From NCBI RefSeq assembly GCF_008806955.1, contig NZ_CP031727.1, positions 1,671,001-1,735,000 of the forward strand: a stretch of DNA of 64,000 bases. Direction: 5' to 3'. Origin of the DNA: Cellvibrio sp. KY-YJ-3 (GTDB lineage: Bacteria; Pseudomonadota; Gammaproteobacteria; Pseudomonadales; Cellvibrionaceae). Within the stretch, counting starts at the first letter, position 1; each line of letters starts with the position of its first letter. Position numbers and translations under genes: made by a program. The notes under the pieces are model-generated. The model saw nothing but the letters and a program-made list of their open reading frames with translations, had not been told where the DNA came from and searched no databases. Below, piece by piece: positions 8,987 through 17,252 of this stretch.

Positions 8987-9772
8987 TTAGAGTTTGCGCA
9001 GCCAAATATTGCGGAAGCTCACCGGGTTGCTGTGATCCTGCAGGCGGATCGGGGCGCAGCCGTGGGCTTTGTAAACCGGCTTGCCAATCCACTCGGTAGC
9101 ACCTTGGATTTCAACGTGGTTCTGCACCAATACGCCGTTGTGCAGCACAGTCACATAACCGGGTTTGCTGAGCTTGTCGCCGTCAAACTTGGGCGAGGTG
9201 AAGATAATGTCATAAGTCTGCCATTCGCCCGGTGCACGGGTGGCGTTAGCCAATGGGATGGTTTGTTTGTAAACCGATGCCGCCTGACCGTTAGGGTAGG
9301 TTTTGTTGTTGTAGGAATCTAACACCTGAATTTCGTAGCGTTCCTGGAAGAACACACCGCTGTTGCTGCGGCCTTGGCCTTCCAGCAACTTGCCATCGGC
9401 ACCTTTGATCTCGGTGGGGGTTTTCCACTCAATATGCAGTTGCACATCGCAGAAGGATTCTTTGGTGCGAATATCGCCCTTGCCCGCTGCAACGGTTACT
9501 GCGCCTTGGGCCAGATTCCAGGCAGCAGCGCCGCCGTTAACCGATTCCCATTTGCTTAAATCTTTGCCGTCAAACAATACAACGGCGTCGGAGGGAACAC
9601 CGTTAGCTGGGGCGGATACCACCGGTGGTACCGGCTCCCAGACCTCGGTTTCTTCAGCGAGCTGCCATGGCTCTTTTTTGCTTTCGGCAGCAGTGCTCAG
9701 GGTGCTGATAGAGCAGGCGGCAAAAGCGAATAAAACAGGTGCAATAGCGCGTGTTAGTGGTGTGTTTTTCAT
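8987..9772 (-). CDS. Exported DUF1080 protein (3-keto-disaccharide hydrolase family)
   Basis: A 261-residue protein with an N-terminal export signal (hydrophobic VLFAFAACSISTL). The AAC could be a weak lipobox, so secretion and lipid anchoring are both possible. The mature part carries the DUF1080 pattern: VVLFDGKDLSKWE, DVQLHIEWKTP, SNSGVFFQERYEIQVLDSY, EWQTYDIIF, VLHNGVLVQNHVEI, and the closing PIRLQDHSNPVSFRNIWLR. Family members are concanavalin-like; some are reported to hydrolyse 3-keto-glycosides made by sugar 3-dehydrogenases. That reaction is a family-level inference here. The downstream cytochrome fusion protein carries a similar domain, which supports a common periplasmic sugar pathway. 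No sugar 3-dehydrogenase gene is visible nearby. Confidence 0.88.
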   Translation of the reverse strand: MKNTPLTRAIAPVLFAFAACSISTLSTAAESKKEPWQLAEETEVWEPVPPVVSAPANGVPSDAVVLFDGKDLSKWESVNGGAAAWNLAQGAVTVAAGKGDIRTKESFCDVQLHIEWKTPTEIKGADGKLLEGQGRSNSGVFFQERYEIQVLDSYNNKTYPNGQAASVYKQTIPLANATRAPGEWQTYDIIFTSPKFDGDKLSKPGYVTVLHNGVLVQNHVEIQGATEWIGKPVYKAHGCAPIRLQDHSNPVSFRNIWLRKL

Positions 9773-9978
9773 GAAGTGTTTTCCCTTGGGATTGCAGGTC
9801 GTTGTTATGTTTTGTAATTACAGTGGCTATATAGCTGCTCCATCGCCGATCAGCGACAGGTTTTACACAGCTTGATAAATTAATCTGATTAATGAAGGTT
9901 TGATTAACATGTCTTAACAGACTAAGACTGGCGCTTGCATCATCCTGCGCAAACCAGCCTTGTCGGGTAGGCGGGGGA

Positions 9979-10758
9979 TTAACGCAGGTTTTGCTGGGCC
10001 AACTGCTCGCGACGGTTGCAGTTCAAAAACTTGGACGACGCCAGCCAGTGTTTATCAGGATAGTAGGAAAACAGGAATTGGTCGCCTTTAATGGTGTCTA
10101 TTACTTTACGGGCGATGCCATTACGCACTGCCGGGCAGCCATAACTGCGCCCTAGGTGGCCGAGTTTTTTAGCCAGTTTTAAGTCCACATAGGGAGCACC
10201 GTGGAATACAATGGCGCGCTCCATGGCTTTGTCGTTGAACCCTTCTTCCAGACCTTCCATGCGCAGGGAATATCCATTGGCGCCCATGTAGGTTTCCTTG
10301 GTGCGGAACAGGCCAAGGCTGGTTTGCAGGCTGCCATAGGTATTGGAAAAGTGGCGGGCAACGTGTTCACCGGTATTTTTGCCGTGGGCGACCAATTCGT
10401 GGAACAACAGCTTGCCGCTCACCAAATCAAATACCCACAGGCGTTTTTGGGTGGAGACCAGTGAATAGTCGATCATGGTCAGGTTGCGCGCCGGTTCCAT
10501 GCCGTTTTTCAGGGCGCAATCGAGCGCGGTGAGCGCCATGTTGATCACTTGCGGATTGGCTCCCGGCGCCGCGCGGGTGAGGCGATCCAGCAAGTTCAGA
10601 AAGGATTGATCCTTGCCGAAAGCCGGGTGCGTAAAGGGGTTGTTAGCTGTGTGCTTGGGGAGTGTAAGGGGGCGATCCTGAGCGGCGAAGGTGCCGGAAG
10701 AGCACAAAAATGTTAAACAGGCCGAGACAAACAAGGCCTTCAATAGTGAATACAACAT
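9979..10758 (-). CDS. Murein L,D-transpeptidase catalytic-domain protein (YkuD_2 type)
   Basis: About 259 residues, exported. The start is uncertain: GTG 10776, ATG 10764 and ATG 10758 are in frame, and the last sits six bases after GGGG and opens directly into the signal peptide (LLKALFVSACLTFLCSSGTFAA). The catalytic region shows the L,D-transpeptidase-like layout RLWVFDLVSGKLL, then IVFHGAP and GRSYGCPAV, with Cys208 as the likely nucleophile. This matches the 'murein L,D-transpeptidase catalytic domain family' rather than classical YkuD enzymes. Members are expected to act on peptidoglycan stem peptides, but few are tested. It lies divergently from the LdtD-like gene, so the two may share a control region. 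Confidence 0.85.
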   Translation of the reverse strand: MLYSLLKALFVSACLTFLCSSGTFAAQDRPLTLPKHTANNPFTHPAFGKDQSFLNLLDRLTRAAPGANPQVINMALTALDCALKNGMEPARNLTMIDYSLVSTQKRLWVFDLVSGKLLFHELVAHGKNTGEHVARHFSNTYGSLQTSLGLFRTKETYMGANGYSLRMEGLEEGFNDKAMERAIVFHGAPYVDLKLAKKLGHLGRSYGCPAVRNGIARKVIDTIKGDQFLFSYYPDKHWLASSKFLNCNRREQLAQQNLR

Positions 10759-10974
10759 GGACATCCCCGGACACACTGGGTCATTGAAGTTGTAGCGGCC
10801 TTGCTAGGTGAGATTATGTTTTTACCCTTGCAGCAGGGTTAAGCTGTTGAATGCTAGCATCATGAACCTGAGGCGGCAAATAATAATTGATCAAAAAATA
10901 TGCCGTTTCTAGACCTTTTTTAGTCATTTTGGGAAATACATCGTTGTTTTTTAAGCGTGCAGGAGCGCTCGTTT

Positions 10975-12891
10975 ATGCGGTTGTTGTTGCTAACCTTGGG
11001 CTTAATACTAAGCCTTGAATTACCCGCGCAAGCGGCCAGGGATTCTGGTACGAATTTGCGTGGTGCGGCTAACACCTTGTTAGTTGCGGAGTTGGAGGCC
11101 CGGGTGCAGGCATTGCAGGCACCAGCAGGTGACCCTTCCTCTTTGCCTACGGTCAGCCCTGTGGCGCAGGCGGTAAGCAGCTTTTATCAGCAGCGTGGCT
11201 TTCAACCGGCTTGGTCTGATCTGAACCGTCTACAGGAGTTGATCTCAGCGCTGGAGGGGCTGCACGCCGATGGCCTCGACCCCGAGGATTACTCCATCAG
11301 CTTTCTGCGCCAAATGCACAGCTTGTTAAAAACCGGTCAGCGGCCAATCGCCAGTGAGTTGGTGGAGTGGGAACTGCTGGCTACTAATGCTTATTTACGC
11401 GCGCTCTATCATTTATTTAACGGCAAGGTCGATCCCGCCGGCCTGGACCCCCAGTGGAATTTCGAGCTGCACGAATTATCGCCTGCCGTGGTGGCGGGGT
11501 TGATGAGTGAGGGCGTTGACTCTCGCCGGATAGAGGATGTGTTTGCCCAAACGCGCCCCCAACACCCCGTCTATACCAGCTTGCAGGCCGGATTGAGCCG
11601 CTACCGCGAGCTTGCCGCTCAGGGGGGATGGTTCTCACTGCCCGCGGGCTCCACGCTAAAACCCTGCATGATCGACCCTCAAGTTGCGCTCTTGCGTGAT
11701 CGCCTGCGTGTAACCGGTGAGTATCAACACCCGGGCGATGAAGAGCAGGTGCAGGCAGTGGCGGCGTGCCTTGCTGCGAATGCCAAGGTGGCACAAACCA
11801 AGAGCACTAGCTCGGCAGGTGCAAGCGAGGCGAACAACTACGCAGCACTGGATCCTGCCATCACTGGCGAGCTGGGTGCCCAGCTTGCAGAGTCGGATAG
11901 CAGCGAAGGCAGCACACAGCCGAACCCATCAAGTGACAGTTCTGCCAGTAGTAGCGCGGCGGCAGTTAATAATGATGAGGTCTTTGATGAATACCTGGTG
12001 GCGGCGGTCAAACAATTCCAGCGCGATCAATATCTGGAGGACGATGGTGCCATAGGCCCGGCGACTCGGGCGGCGCTGAATATTTCTGCTCAGGCGCGGG
12101 TGGATCAAATCCGGGTCAATCTGGATCGCGCGCGTTGGTTGCTGCACAACATTCCCGACGAGCTGTTGTTGGTGGATATCGCCGGTTTCAAAATTACCTA
12201 TTTCAAGGGTGGCAAAGAGCTGTGGAAGTCCCGGGTGCAGGTGGGCATGTCCTACCGCACTACGCCGGTGTTCAAGTCCGAGGTCAACTACATCACCCTC
12301 AACCCCACCTGGACAGTGCCACCTACCATTTTGCGCAAGGATATATTGCCCAAGCTGCGCAAGGACTTAAGTTACCTGCGCGAGCATAAGATCCGCGTGC
12401 TTGATAGCAACGGCCAGCAATTGGACCCGGCGACCATCGACTGGTATCGCCCCGGCAATGTCACCCTGCGCCAGGATGCGGGCGACGATGCGGCGTTGGG
12501 CAAGGCGGTGATTCGTTTCCCCAACCCTTACGCGGTGTACCTGCACGACACGCCGCACCAGCGCCTGTTTAATAAAAGCCAGCGCGCGTTTAGCTCGGGC
12601 TGTATCCGTGTGGAGCGCGCATTGGAATTGGTGGAGTTGCTGCTGGAGGAAACCCCCAATTGGGACGGTGCGGCCATCAACAAAACCCTGGCGACCGGCA
12701 AAACCCGCAATGTGACGCTCGCCAAGCGGGTGCCCATCATGCTTGCTTATTGGACGGTGGATGCCGTGAGCGATACCAAAGTGGCATTTAAGCCAGATAT
12801 TTACGCCCGCGATGGCGCGGTGCTCGCGGCGTTGAATCGGCGCGTGAGCCAGCCGGTTATCAACCTGCTCGAACCTGCGGGCGATCTTTAA
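10975..12891 (+). CDS. L,D-transpeptidase, LdtD/YcbB type
   Basis: A periplasmic peptidoglycan cross-linking enzyme of 638 residues. ATG 10975 follows AGGAG and starts a signal peptide (LLLLTLGLILSLELPAQAA), better than the longer GTG frame. An N-terminal region typical of the YcbB family spans residues about 65-230. A low-complexity Ser/Ala stretch (about 280-330) links it to a peptidoglycan-binding helix bundle (AAVKQFQRDQ ... GAIGPATRAALN, about 340-375). The YkuD catalytic domain follows, with YLHDTPHQRLF and SSGCIRVERA; His524 and Cys543 are the expected catalytic residues. Family members form 3-3 cross-links between stem peptides. The Ser/Ala linker looks like an insertion relative to E. 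coli. Confidence 0.93.
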   Translation: MRLLLLTLGLILSLELPAQAARDSGTNLRGAANTLLVAELEARVQALQAPAGDPSSLPTVSPVAQAVSSFYQQRGFQPAWSDLNRLQELISALEGLHADGLDPEDYSISFLRQMHSLLKTGQRPIASELVEWELLATNAYLRALYHLFNGKVDPAGLDPQWNFELHELSPAVVAGLMSEGVDSRRIEDVFAQTRPQHPVYTSLQAGLSRYRELAAQGGWFSLPAGSTLKPCMIDPQVALLRDRLRVTGEYQHPGDEEQVQAVAACLAANAKVAQTKSTSSAGASEANNYAALDPAITGELGAQLAESDSSEGSTQPNPSSDSSASSSAAAVNNDEVFDEYLVAAVKQFQRDQYLEDDGAIGPATRAALNISAQARVDQIRVNLDRARWLLHNIPDELLLVDIAGFKITYFKGGKELWKSRVQVGMSYRTTPVFKSEVNYITLNPTWTVPPTILRKDILPKLRKDLSYLREHKIRVLDSNGQQLDPATIDWYRPGNVTLRQDAGDDAALGKAVIRFPNPYAVYLHDTPHQRLFNKSQRAFSSGCIRVERALELVELLLEETPNWDGAAINKTLATGKTRNVTLAKRVPIMLAYWTVDAVSDTKVAFKPDIYARDGAVLAALNRRVSQPVINLLEPAGDL

Positions 12892-12947
12892 CAATCAGGT
12901 GTTTTTTTTACTGTGACAGGGTTGGCGATTTGTATTTATCGCCAGTC

Positions 12948-13040
12948 GCGACTAGCGTTAAGAGTGTTTGGTACTTTGGCTAATATCGGCCATTGAATAG
13001 CTATAAAAATATCGCTCTCCTTCGCTCTTAACTTAGTCGC
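12948..13040. repeat. Imperfect inverted repeat in the tubulin-like gene leader
   Basis: GCGACTAGCGTTAAGAG at 12948-12964 pairs with CTCTTAACTTAGTCGC at 13025-13040, giving 15 base pairs around a small internal bulge and enclosing 60 bases. A TATAAAA at 13002 inside the loop could be a promoter -10 element. The right arm ends 35 bases before the gene start. The function is unknown; a structured leader or a pair of regulator sites are both possible. Confidence 0.45.
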
Positions 13041-13075
13041 TCGTAACCTTGTCGCATGTAAAAGGAACCCTATCG

Positions 13076-15265
13076 ATGGCCACCAAAAAGACCTCCCGCA
13101 CCACTGAATCCACCGAACTGGACGACGTAATCACTGCCAGTCCCGAGGCGGAAGTAGAGGTTATCAGTCGTCCACTCACCAATGCTAACGGCAATGGCTA
13201 CATGTACTTCACCGAGCGGGATTTAAATAAAATTCTGCATAACCTCGATACCCTGCGCGATAGCGTTTACCCCCACCTTGCAAACCAACAGGATGCCGAC
13301 AACCAAAAGCAGCCGCAATTTCCCTCGGTCTGCCTCATTGGTTTGGGGCGTTGCGGTTCCAATATCGCGTTAGATGTGGCGAGTTTGGTTTATAACGCGC
13401 GCAACTTTTATCTGAATGAATTTCTCAGCGAAGAAAAAGAAGTGCGCGAGCCGGATCACATGCCCATGCGCTGGATCAAACGCAGCTTGCATTTAAAAGG
13501 CTCGCATCAACTCAAGCCGGTATTTTTAATCGAACCCTTGGTGATGCTTGGCGATTTAGATAAAGATATTGAAGGCCGCATCCGTTTCTCCCATAAAGGT
13601 GAGCGCGCCGGTTTCCTCAAGGATTACACCAAAATGAAAATCATGGACTTGTCGGAAGTCCATGCGGGCGGTTCAGGCAATGCGCCCATTCTCGGTCAGT
13701 ACCTCGCCAAAATTATTCTCAATAAAGATACCCAACGCTTTTCCAATCCCGATTGGAAATTTGTGCACTCTTACCTCATCGATTCCTGCGGCATAAAAGC
13801 CAACCAATCGCGCTTGTATTTTTATATTTTCAGCGCCGGCGGCGGTACCGGTTCAGGTATGGCCAGTGAATTTGGGTTGGCCCAGCAATACGCCTACATG
13901 AGCAAAACTTTTGATGTGCGCGCCCAATCCGAGGACAGCAGTAATCGCGGCCACTCCTTCGTATTTGAGCCAATTTTCACTAGCGGCATTTGTATCCTGC
14001 CCAATATTTCCGACCACGGCGTGGAAATGTCGGAGGCGCTGCATATCAACGCTGGGCGGTTGCTGTGTAAATATCTCTCGGAAGAGTGGGATTTCTCCTA
14101 CAACTTCGATAACGAAGACAGCAGTGAAGCGAGTGTGATGCATCGTATTCGCCCGTGGAACGCGATGATGCTGATCTCCAACGACATCATGCGCTACGCC
14201 GAAGAAACCGATGAAGGCGCGATCCAACACATTGATGTTAACGCCATGGAGAAATACGCCAACCAATATATCTCCCAGCAAATTTTTAACATCCTCACCG
14301 CACAAGCAGTGACTACTGATTACGACGAAAATTATTTCCGCCGCGCGGGTATCGATATTGGCGAAACCATTCGCCTCGACGCGAACGATTTATTTATGAG
14401 CCTCGCTGGCCCCGTCGCGGTTGCTTACGCGGAATCCGTTATTCCCGCCAGTATTCCGCAGGGTGTAGATAAACTGCGCGGCATAGATACCAAAAAAATC
14501 GGCGAATTAAACATCGATGATTTGTTCTATCGCTCCATCGATTTGCCGCACTTTAATAAAGTGACCCAGGCGATTGAAGGCATCAGTTTATTGCCGATTG
14601 AATCAGCACGCTACCGCGAGGCGCTGGCGAACTACCTGCAAAAAGGTTACGACGCCAACGCCTTAAAAGACCTGCACTTCTTCAAGAATTGCTCGTCAGT
14701 GGTATCCATTATTTCCCTGCCAAAAGATTACAAACTCAGCTACATGGATTTGAATAAACTCAAATCCCATTTGAACGCACTCTTCCCCAATACCACATTA
14801 AAACGCTATGCCTTGGTGATTGGCGCCTCGGCGAATATTTCCTTAACCACGCTGATTGTAAAAAGCCCCTGCTTGAGCGATGACTTTCTCACCTTAATTG
14901 TCGCCTTTATCAAACGTTGCTTCGCCAAAGACTCCTACCGTTTTGATGAACAGCTGGATAGCGCCATGCTCGACTTTATCCGCGCTGAGGAGTTCGATGA
15001 GGCACTCGTGGATAAAATGCTTAATGAATACGAAAACCCGGCAAAAATTCTCGATACCAATTGGTATGCCATCAAACCTATGTACGAGAAAAAATACCGC
15101 GAGTTAATCAACGACTCGGAAAAATTCTGCTCGATCAACGATATTCGCCTCTCGCGCGACAGCGTGAAAAAAGCAATCAAATACCTGCGCGAAATCTATC
15201 GCCACAAAATCAGCAAAACTCGTATCGTATCGCTCAACTCGCTGCCGAAAGACGTGAAAAACTAA
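13076..15265 (+). CDS. Large tubulin/FtsZ-superfamily protein
   Basis: A 729-residue protein, about twice the size of FtsZ, with no signal peptide. ATG 13076 follows AAAGGA; a longer frame starts at TTG 13049. After a disordered, Thr/Glu-rich N-terminus (1-40) comes a glycine-rich loop VCLIGLGRCGSN (85-96), like the first nucleotide-binding loop of FtsZ. The tubulin signature GGGTGSG is at 255-261. Further on, SNDIMRY (368-374), NQYISQQIFNIL and RLDANDLF (433-440) line up in order with FtsZ helix H7 and the catalytic T7 loop; the two acidic residues of the T7 motif are kept, its Asn is not. The last 270 residues have no domain I recognise. It resembles the FtsZ-like (FtsZl / Tubulin_2) families proposed to act on membranes. 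It is flanked by LdtD and a terminator, so it is probably a single-gene unit. Confidence 0.82.
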   Translation: MATKKTSRTTESTELDDVITASPEAEVEVISRPLTNANGNGYMYFTERDLNKILHNLDTLRDSVYPHLANQQDADNQKQPQFPSVCLIGLGRCGSNIALDVASLVYNARNFYLNEFLSEEKEVREPDHMPMRWIKRSLHLKGSHQLKPVFLIEPLVMLGDLDKDIEGRIRFSHKGERAGFLKDYTKMKIMDLSEVHAGGSGNAPILGQYLAKIILNKDTQRFSNPDWKFVHSYLIDSCGIKANQSRLYFYIFSAGGGTGSGMASEFGLAQQYAYMSKTFDVRAQSEDSSNRGHSFVFEPIFTSGICILPNISDHGVEMSEALHINAGRLLCKYLSEEWDFSYNFDNEDSSEASVMHRIRPWNAMMLISNDIMRYAEETDEGAIQHIDVNAMEKYANQYISQQIFNILTAQAVTTDYDENYFRRAGIDIGETIRLDANDLFMSLAGPVAVAYAESVIPASIPQGVDKLRGIDTKKIGELNIDDLFYRSIDLPHFNKVTQAIEGISLLPIESARYREALANYLQKGYDANALKDLHFFKNCSSVVSIISLPKDYKLSYMDLNKLKSHLNALFPNTTLKRYALVIGASANISLTTLIVKSPCLSDDFLTLIVAFIKRCFAKDSYRFDEQLDSAMLDFIRAEEFDEALVDKMLNEYENPAKILDTNWYAIKPMYEKKYRELINDSEKFCSINDIRLSRDSVKKAIKYLREIYRHKISKTRIVSLNSLPKDVKN

Positions 15266-15283
15266 ATTACATGATCCGCAATC

Positions 15284-15307
15284 AAGGAGCCGCAAGGCTC
15301 CTTTTTT
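15284..15307 (+). terminator. Rho-independent terminator
   Basis: AAGGAGCC, loop GCAA, GGCTCCTT, continuing into a run of six T. A compact strong hairpin 18 bases after the stop codon of the tubulin-like gene. Confidence 0.92.
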
Positions 15308-15354
15308 GTTAGTATCGCTGAAAATTCAGCAATACACTTTTCCGGACTTTTATT

Positions 15355-15957
15355 ATGTTGTTCGATACGACCCAGCTAAACCCGCAAGAAATTTATCGTC
15401 TGCTCGTAGGTGGTGTCACGCCGCGCCCAATTGCGTGGATCAGTACCCTGTCAAAAATTGGCGTGGCCAATATAGCGCCATATTCCTTTTTCAATGTGGC
15501 CAGCTGCAACCCGCCAATCCTCTGGTACTCCCAAGTCAATCCGCGCGAGGGTGGCGATAAAGATACGCTGGTCAATTTGCTCGATACCAAAGAATGCGTG
15601 GTACATATTGTTAACGCACAATTACTGGAAAAAATGAACCAGACCTGCGCCTCACTTCCCGCTGAACAAAGCGAATTCGATTTCGCCCAACTTGAGCAAT
15701 GCACAAGTCACAGTGTTAAACCTCCCTCGGTACGCGGCACCTTAGTCCGCTACGAATGCACACTGCGCGAAGTAGTGCGTTTCAGCAGCCTCCCCATGGG
15801 CGGCAGCGCCGCGTTGTTGGATGTAAAAACTATTTTTGTGGATGATGCTGTTTGGCTGGATGGTTTTATCAATCAAGCACAATTAAATAGTGTGGGAAAA
15901 ATGGGGAAGGATTTTTATAGTCTTACTAACGATTTGGTTGAATTGTCACGACCTTAA
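15355..15957 (+). CDS. Flavin reductase-like protein (FMN-binding split barrel)
   Basis: A 200-residue cytosolic protein of the DIM6/NTAB flavin reductase-like family. Family features are the N-terminal LLVGGVTPRPIAWIST, followed by NIAPYSFFNVASCNPPILWYS, which binds FMN, and later KECVVHIVN. Such proteins bind FMN and can reduce flavin for a partner, but many have unknown substrates. It follows a terminator and precedes a methyltransferase by about 60 bases, with no partner monooxygenase nearby. Length and motifs are complete, so the family call is firm while the reaction is open. Confidence 0.9.
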   Translation: MLFDTTQLNPQEIYRLLVGGVTPRPIAWISTLSKIGVANIAPYSFFNVASCNPPILWYSQVNPREGGDKDTLVNLLDTKECVVHIVNAQLLEKMNQTCASLPAEQSEFDFAQLEQCTSHSVKPPSVRGTLVRYECTLREVVRFSSLPMGGSAALLDVKTIFVDDAVWLDGFINQAQLNSVGKMGKDFYSLTNDLVELSRP

Positions 15958-16017
15958 AATAACGTGATTTTTGCCATCGACCTTGTGCTAAATAATAACT
16001 TTCCTGTGGATGAGGTT

Positions 16018-16827
16018 ATGACTGCGATATACAACCAAATTGGAAATGGATATGACACAACAAGATGTGCTGATCCTGAAATTTTAAGTGCTATGGCGCG
16101 TCTGCTATCAGTGAGGAAAGATGGTTTATATATTGATATAGGTTGCGGCACGGGAAACTATACGGTTGAGCTTGCGCGCCTTGGTGGAGAGTGGTGTGCG
16201 TTTGATCAATCGGAGTTGATGATTACACAGGCGAAAGCTAAAAGTTCACTCGTTCAGTGGAGCATTTTTGATGTTGAACAAACATCCTATAGCTCAAATG
16301 CTTTTCATGCGGCTCTGTGCTCATTGGCGATTCACCATTTTGCTGATTTAGGGCGAGCTTTTGCCGAGGTGGCAAGGCTGCTGCAGCCTTCTGGCAAGTT
16401 TGTTATTTTTACCTCTTTGCCAGAGCAAATGAACCGTTACTGGTTAAATCATTATTTTCCTAACATGCTTGCTCGTTCTGTTGAGCAAATGCCGTTGTTG
16501 GATAATATTCAGTGTGCGCTACATGTGGCGAAGCTTAGAGTAGTTGAGATTGAGAGATTTTCAGTGTCACCTACAATTAAGGATCTTTTTCTCTACAGCG
16601 GAAAATATCAGCCTGAGATCTATTTATCCCAATCTGTCAGGTCTGGAATTTCCTCATTCCGTAACTTATGTTCGGATGCAGAGCTGCAATCGGGGTTGTT
16701 GAAATTAAAAGCAGATATTGAAACTGGTAAGATTGAATCTATTCTTAACAATTATGCAAATGATTTAGGAGATTACTGTTTTATCGTTGCAGAAAAAATG
16801 GATAACTGGTTTGAAGGAAAAACTTAA
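16018..16827 (+). CDS. Class I SAM-dependent methyltransferase
   Basis: A 269-residue protein with the Rossmann-type SAM-binding motif I DIGCGTGNYTVEL, an acidic end of strand 2 (WCAFDQSELM), motif post-I (WSIFDVEQ), and the ALCSLAIHHFAD region followed by ARLLQPSGKFVIFT. These match the UbiE/Methyltransf_11 group, which acts on small molecules. The substrate cannot be told from sequence. I use ATG 16018, preceded by GGATGAGG, rather than the longer frame at 15964. The gene looks more AT-rich than its neighbours, by eye. It is followed after 11 bases by a GFA-family gene, probably co-transcribed. Confidence 0.88.
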   Translation: MTAIYNQIGNGYDTTRCADPEILSAMARLLSVRKDGLYIDIGCGTGNYTVELARLGGEWCAFDQSELMITQAKAKSSLVQWSIFDVEQTSYSSNAFHAALCSLAIHHFADLGRAFAEVARLLQPSGKFVIFTSLPEQMNRYWLNHYFPNMLARSVEQMPLLDNIQCALHVAKLRVVEIERFSVSPTIKDLFLYSGKYQPEIYLSQSVRSGISSFRNLCSDAELQSGLLKLKADIETGKIESILNNYANDLGDYCFIVAEKMDNWFEGKT

Positions 16828-16838
16828 GGAATATTTCT

Positions 16839-17237
16839 ATGATCAAGCGTGTGGGTAATACTGATATCCAGCCAAAACACAAAGCCACTTGTCATTGTGG
16901 GGCAGTGGAGTTGGAGATTGATTTGCCAGATGGCATTGTTGATCCGCGTCGGTGTGATTGTTCTATCTGCCGCAGAAAAGGGGCTGTAGTTGCGTCTGCA
17001 TTGTTGTCAGGAATTCGGGTGGTAAAAGGGGAGGCGCTGCTTCGGCTTTATCAATTTAATACGCATCAAGCAAAACATTATTTTTGTTCGGTATGTGGTA
17101 TTTACACCCACCACCAGCGCCGCTCCAATCCAGAACTTTATGGTTACAACGTGGGATGTCTGGAGGGGGTGAATCCTTTTCTTATTCCCAATGTGCCAGT
17201 GAATGATGGCGTTAATCATCCGGCTGATCGACAGTAA
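16839..17237 (+). CDS. GFA-family zinc-binding protein
   Basis: A 132-residue protein with the zinc-binding cysteine pattern of the GFA (glutathione-dependent formaldehyde-activating enzyme / CENP-V) family: ATCHCGAVELEI, RRCDCSICRRKG, and FCSVCGIYTHHQRR. The name comes from one studied member; most homologues have no proven formaldehyde or glutathione role. It starts 11 bases after the methyltransferase, with AAGGA upstream. All expected zinc ligands are present. Confidence 0.9.
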   Translation: MIKRVGNTDIQPKHKATCHCGAVELEIDLPDGIVDPRRCDCSICRRKGAVVASALLSGIRVVKGEALLRLYQFNTHQAKHYFCSVCGIYTHHQRRSNPELYGYNVGCLEGVNPFLIPNVPVNDGVNHPADRQ

Positions 17238-17252
17238 ATATTTCCTTTCCTG

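Noticed and set aside
9880..9925. TGATTAA repeats between the DUF1080 and transpeptidase genes
   Set aside because: Short AT-rich words in an AT-rich gap with irregular spacing; not distinguishable from chance.
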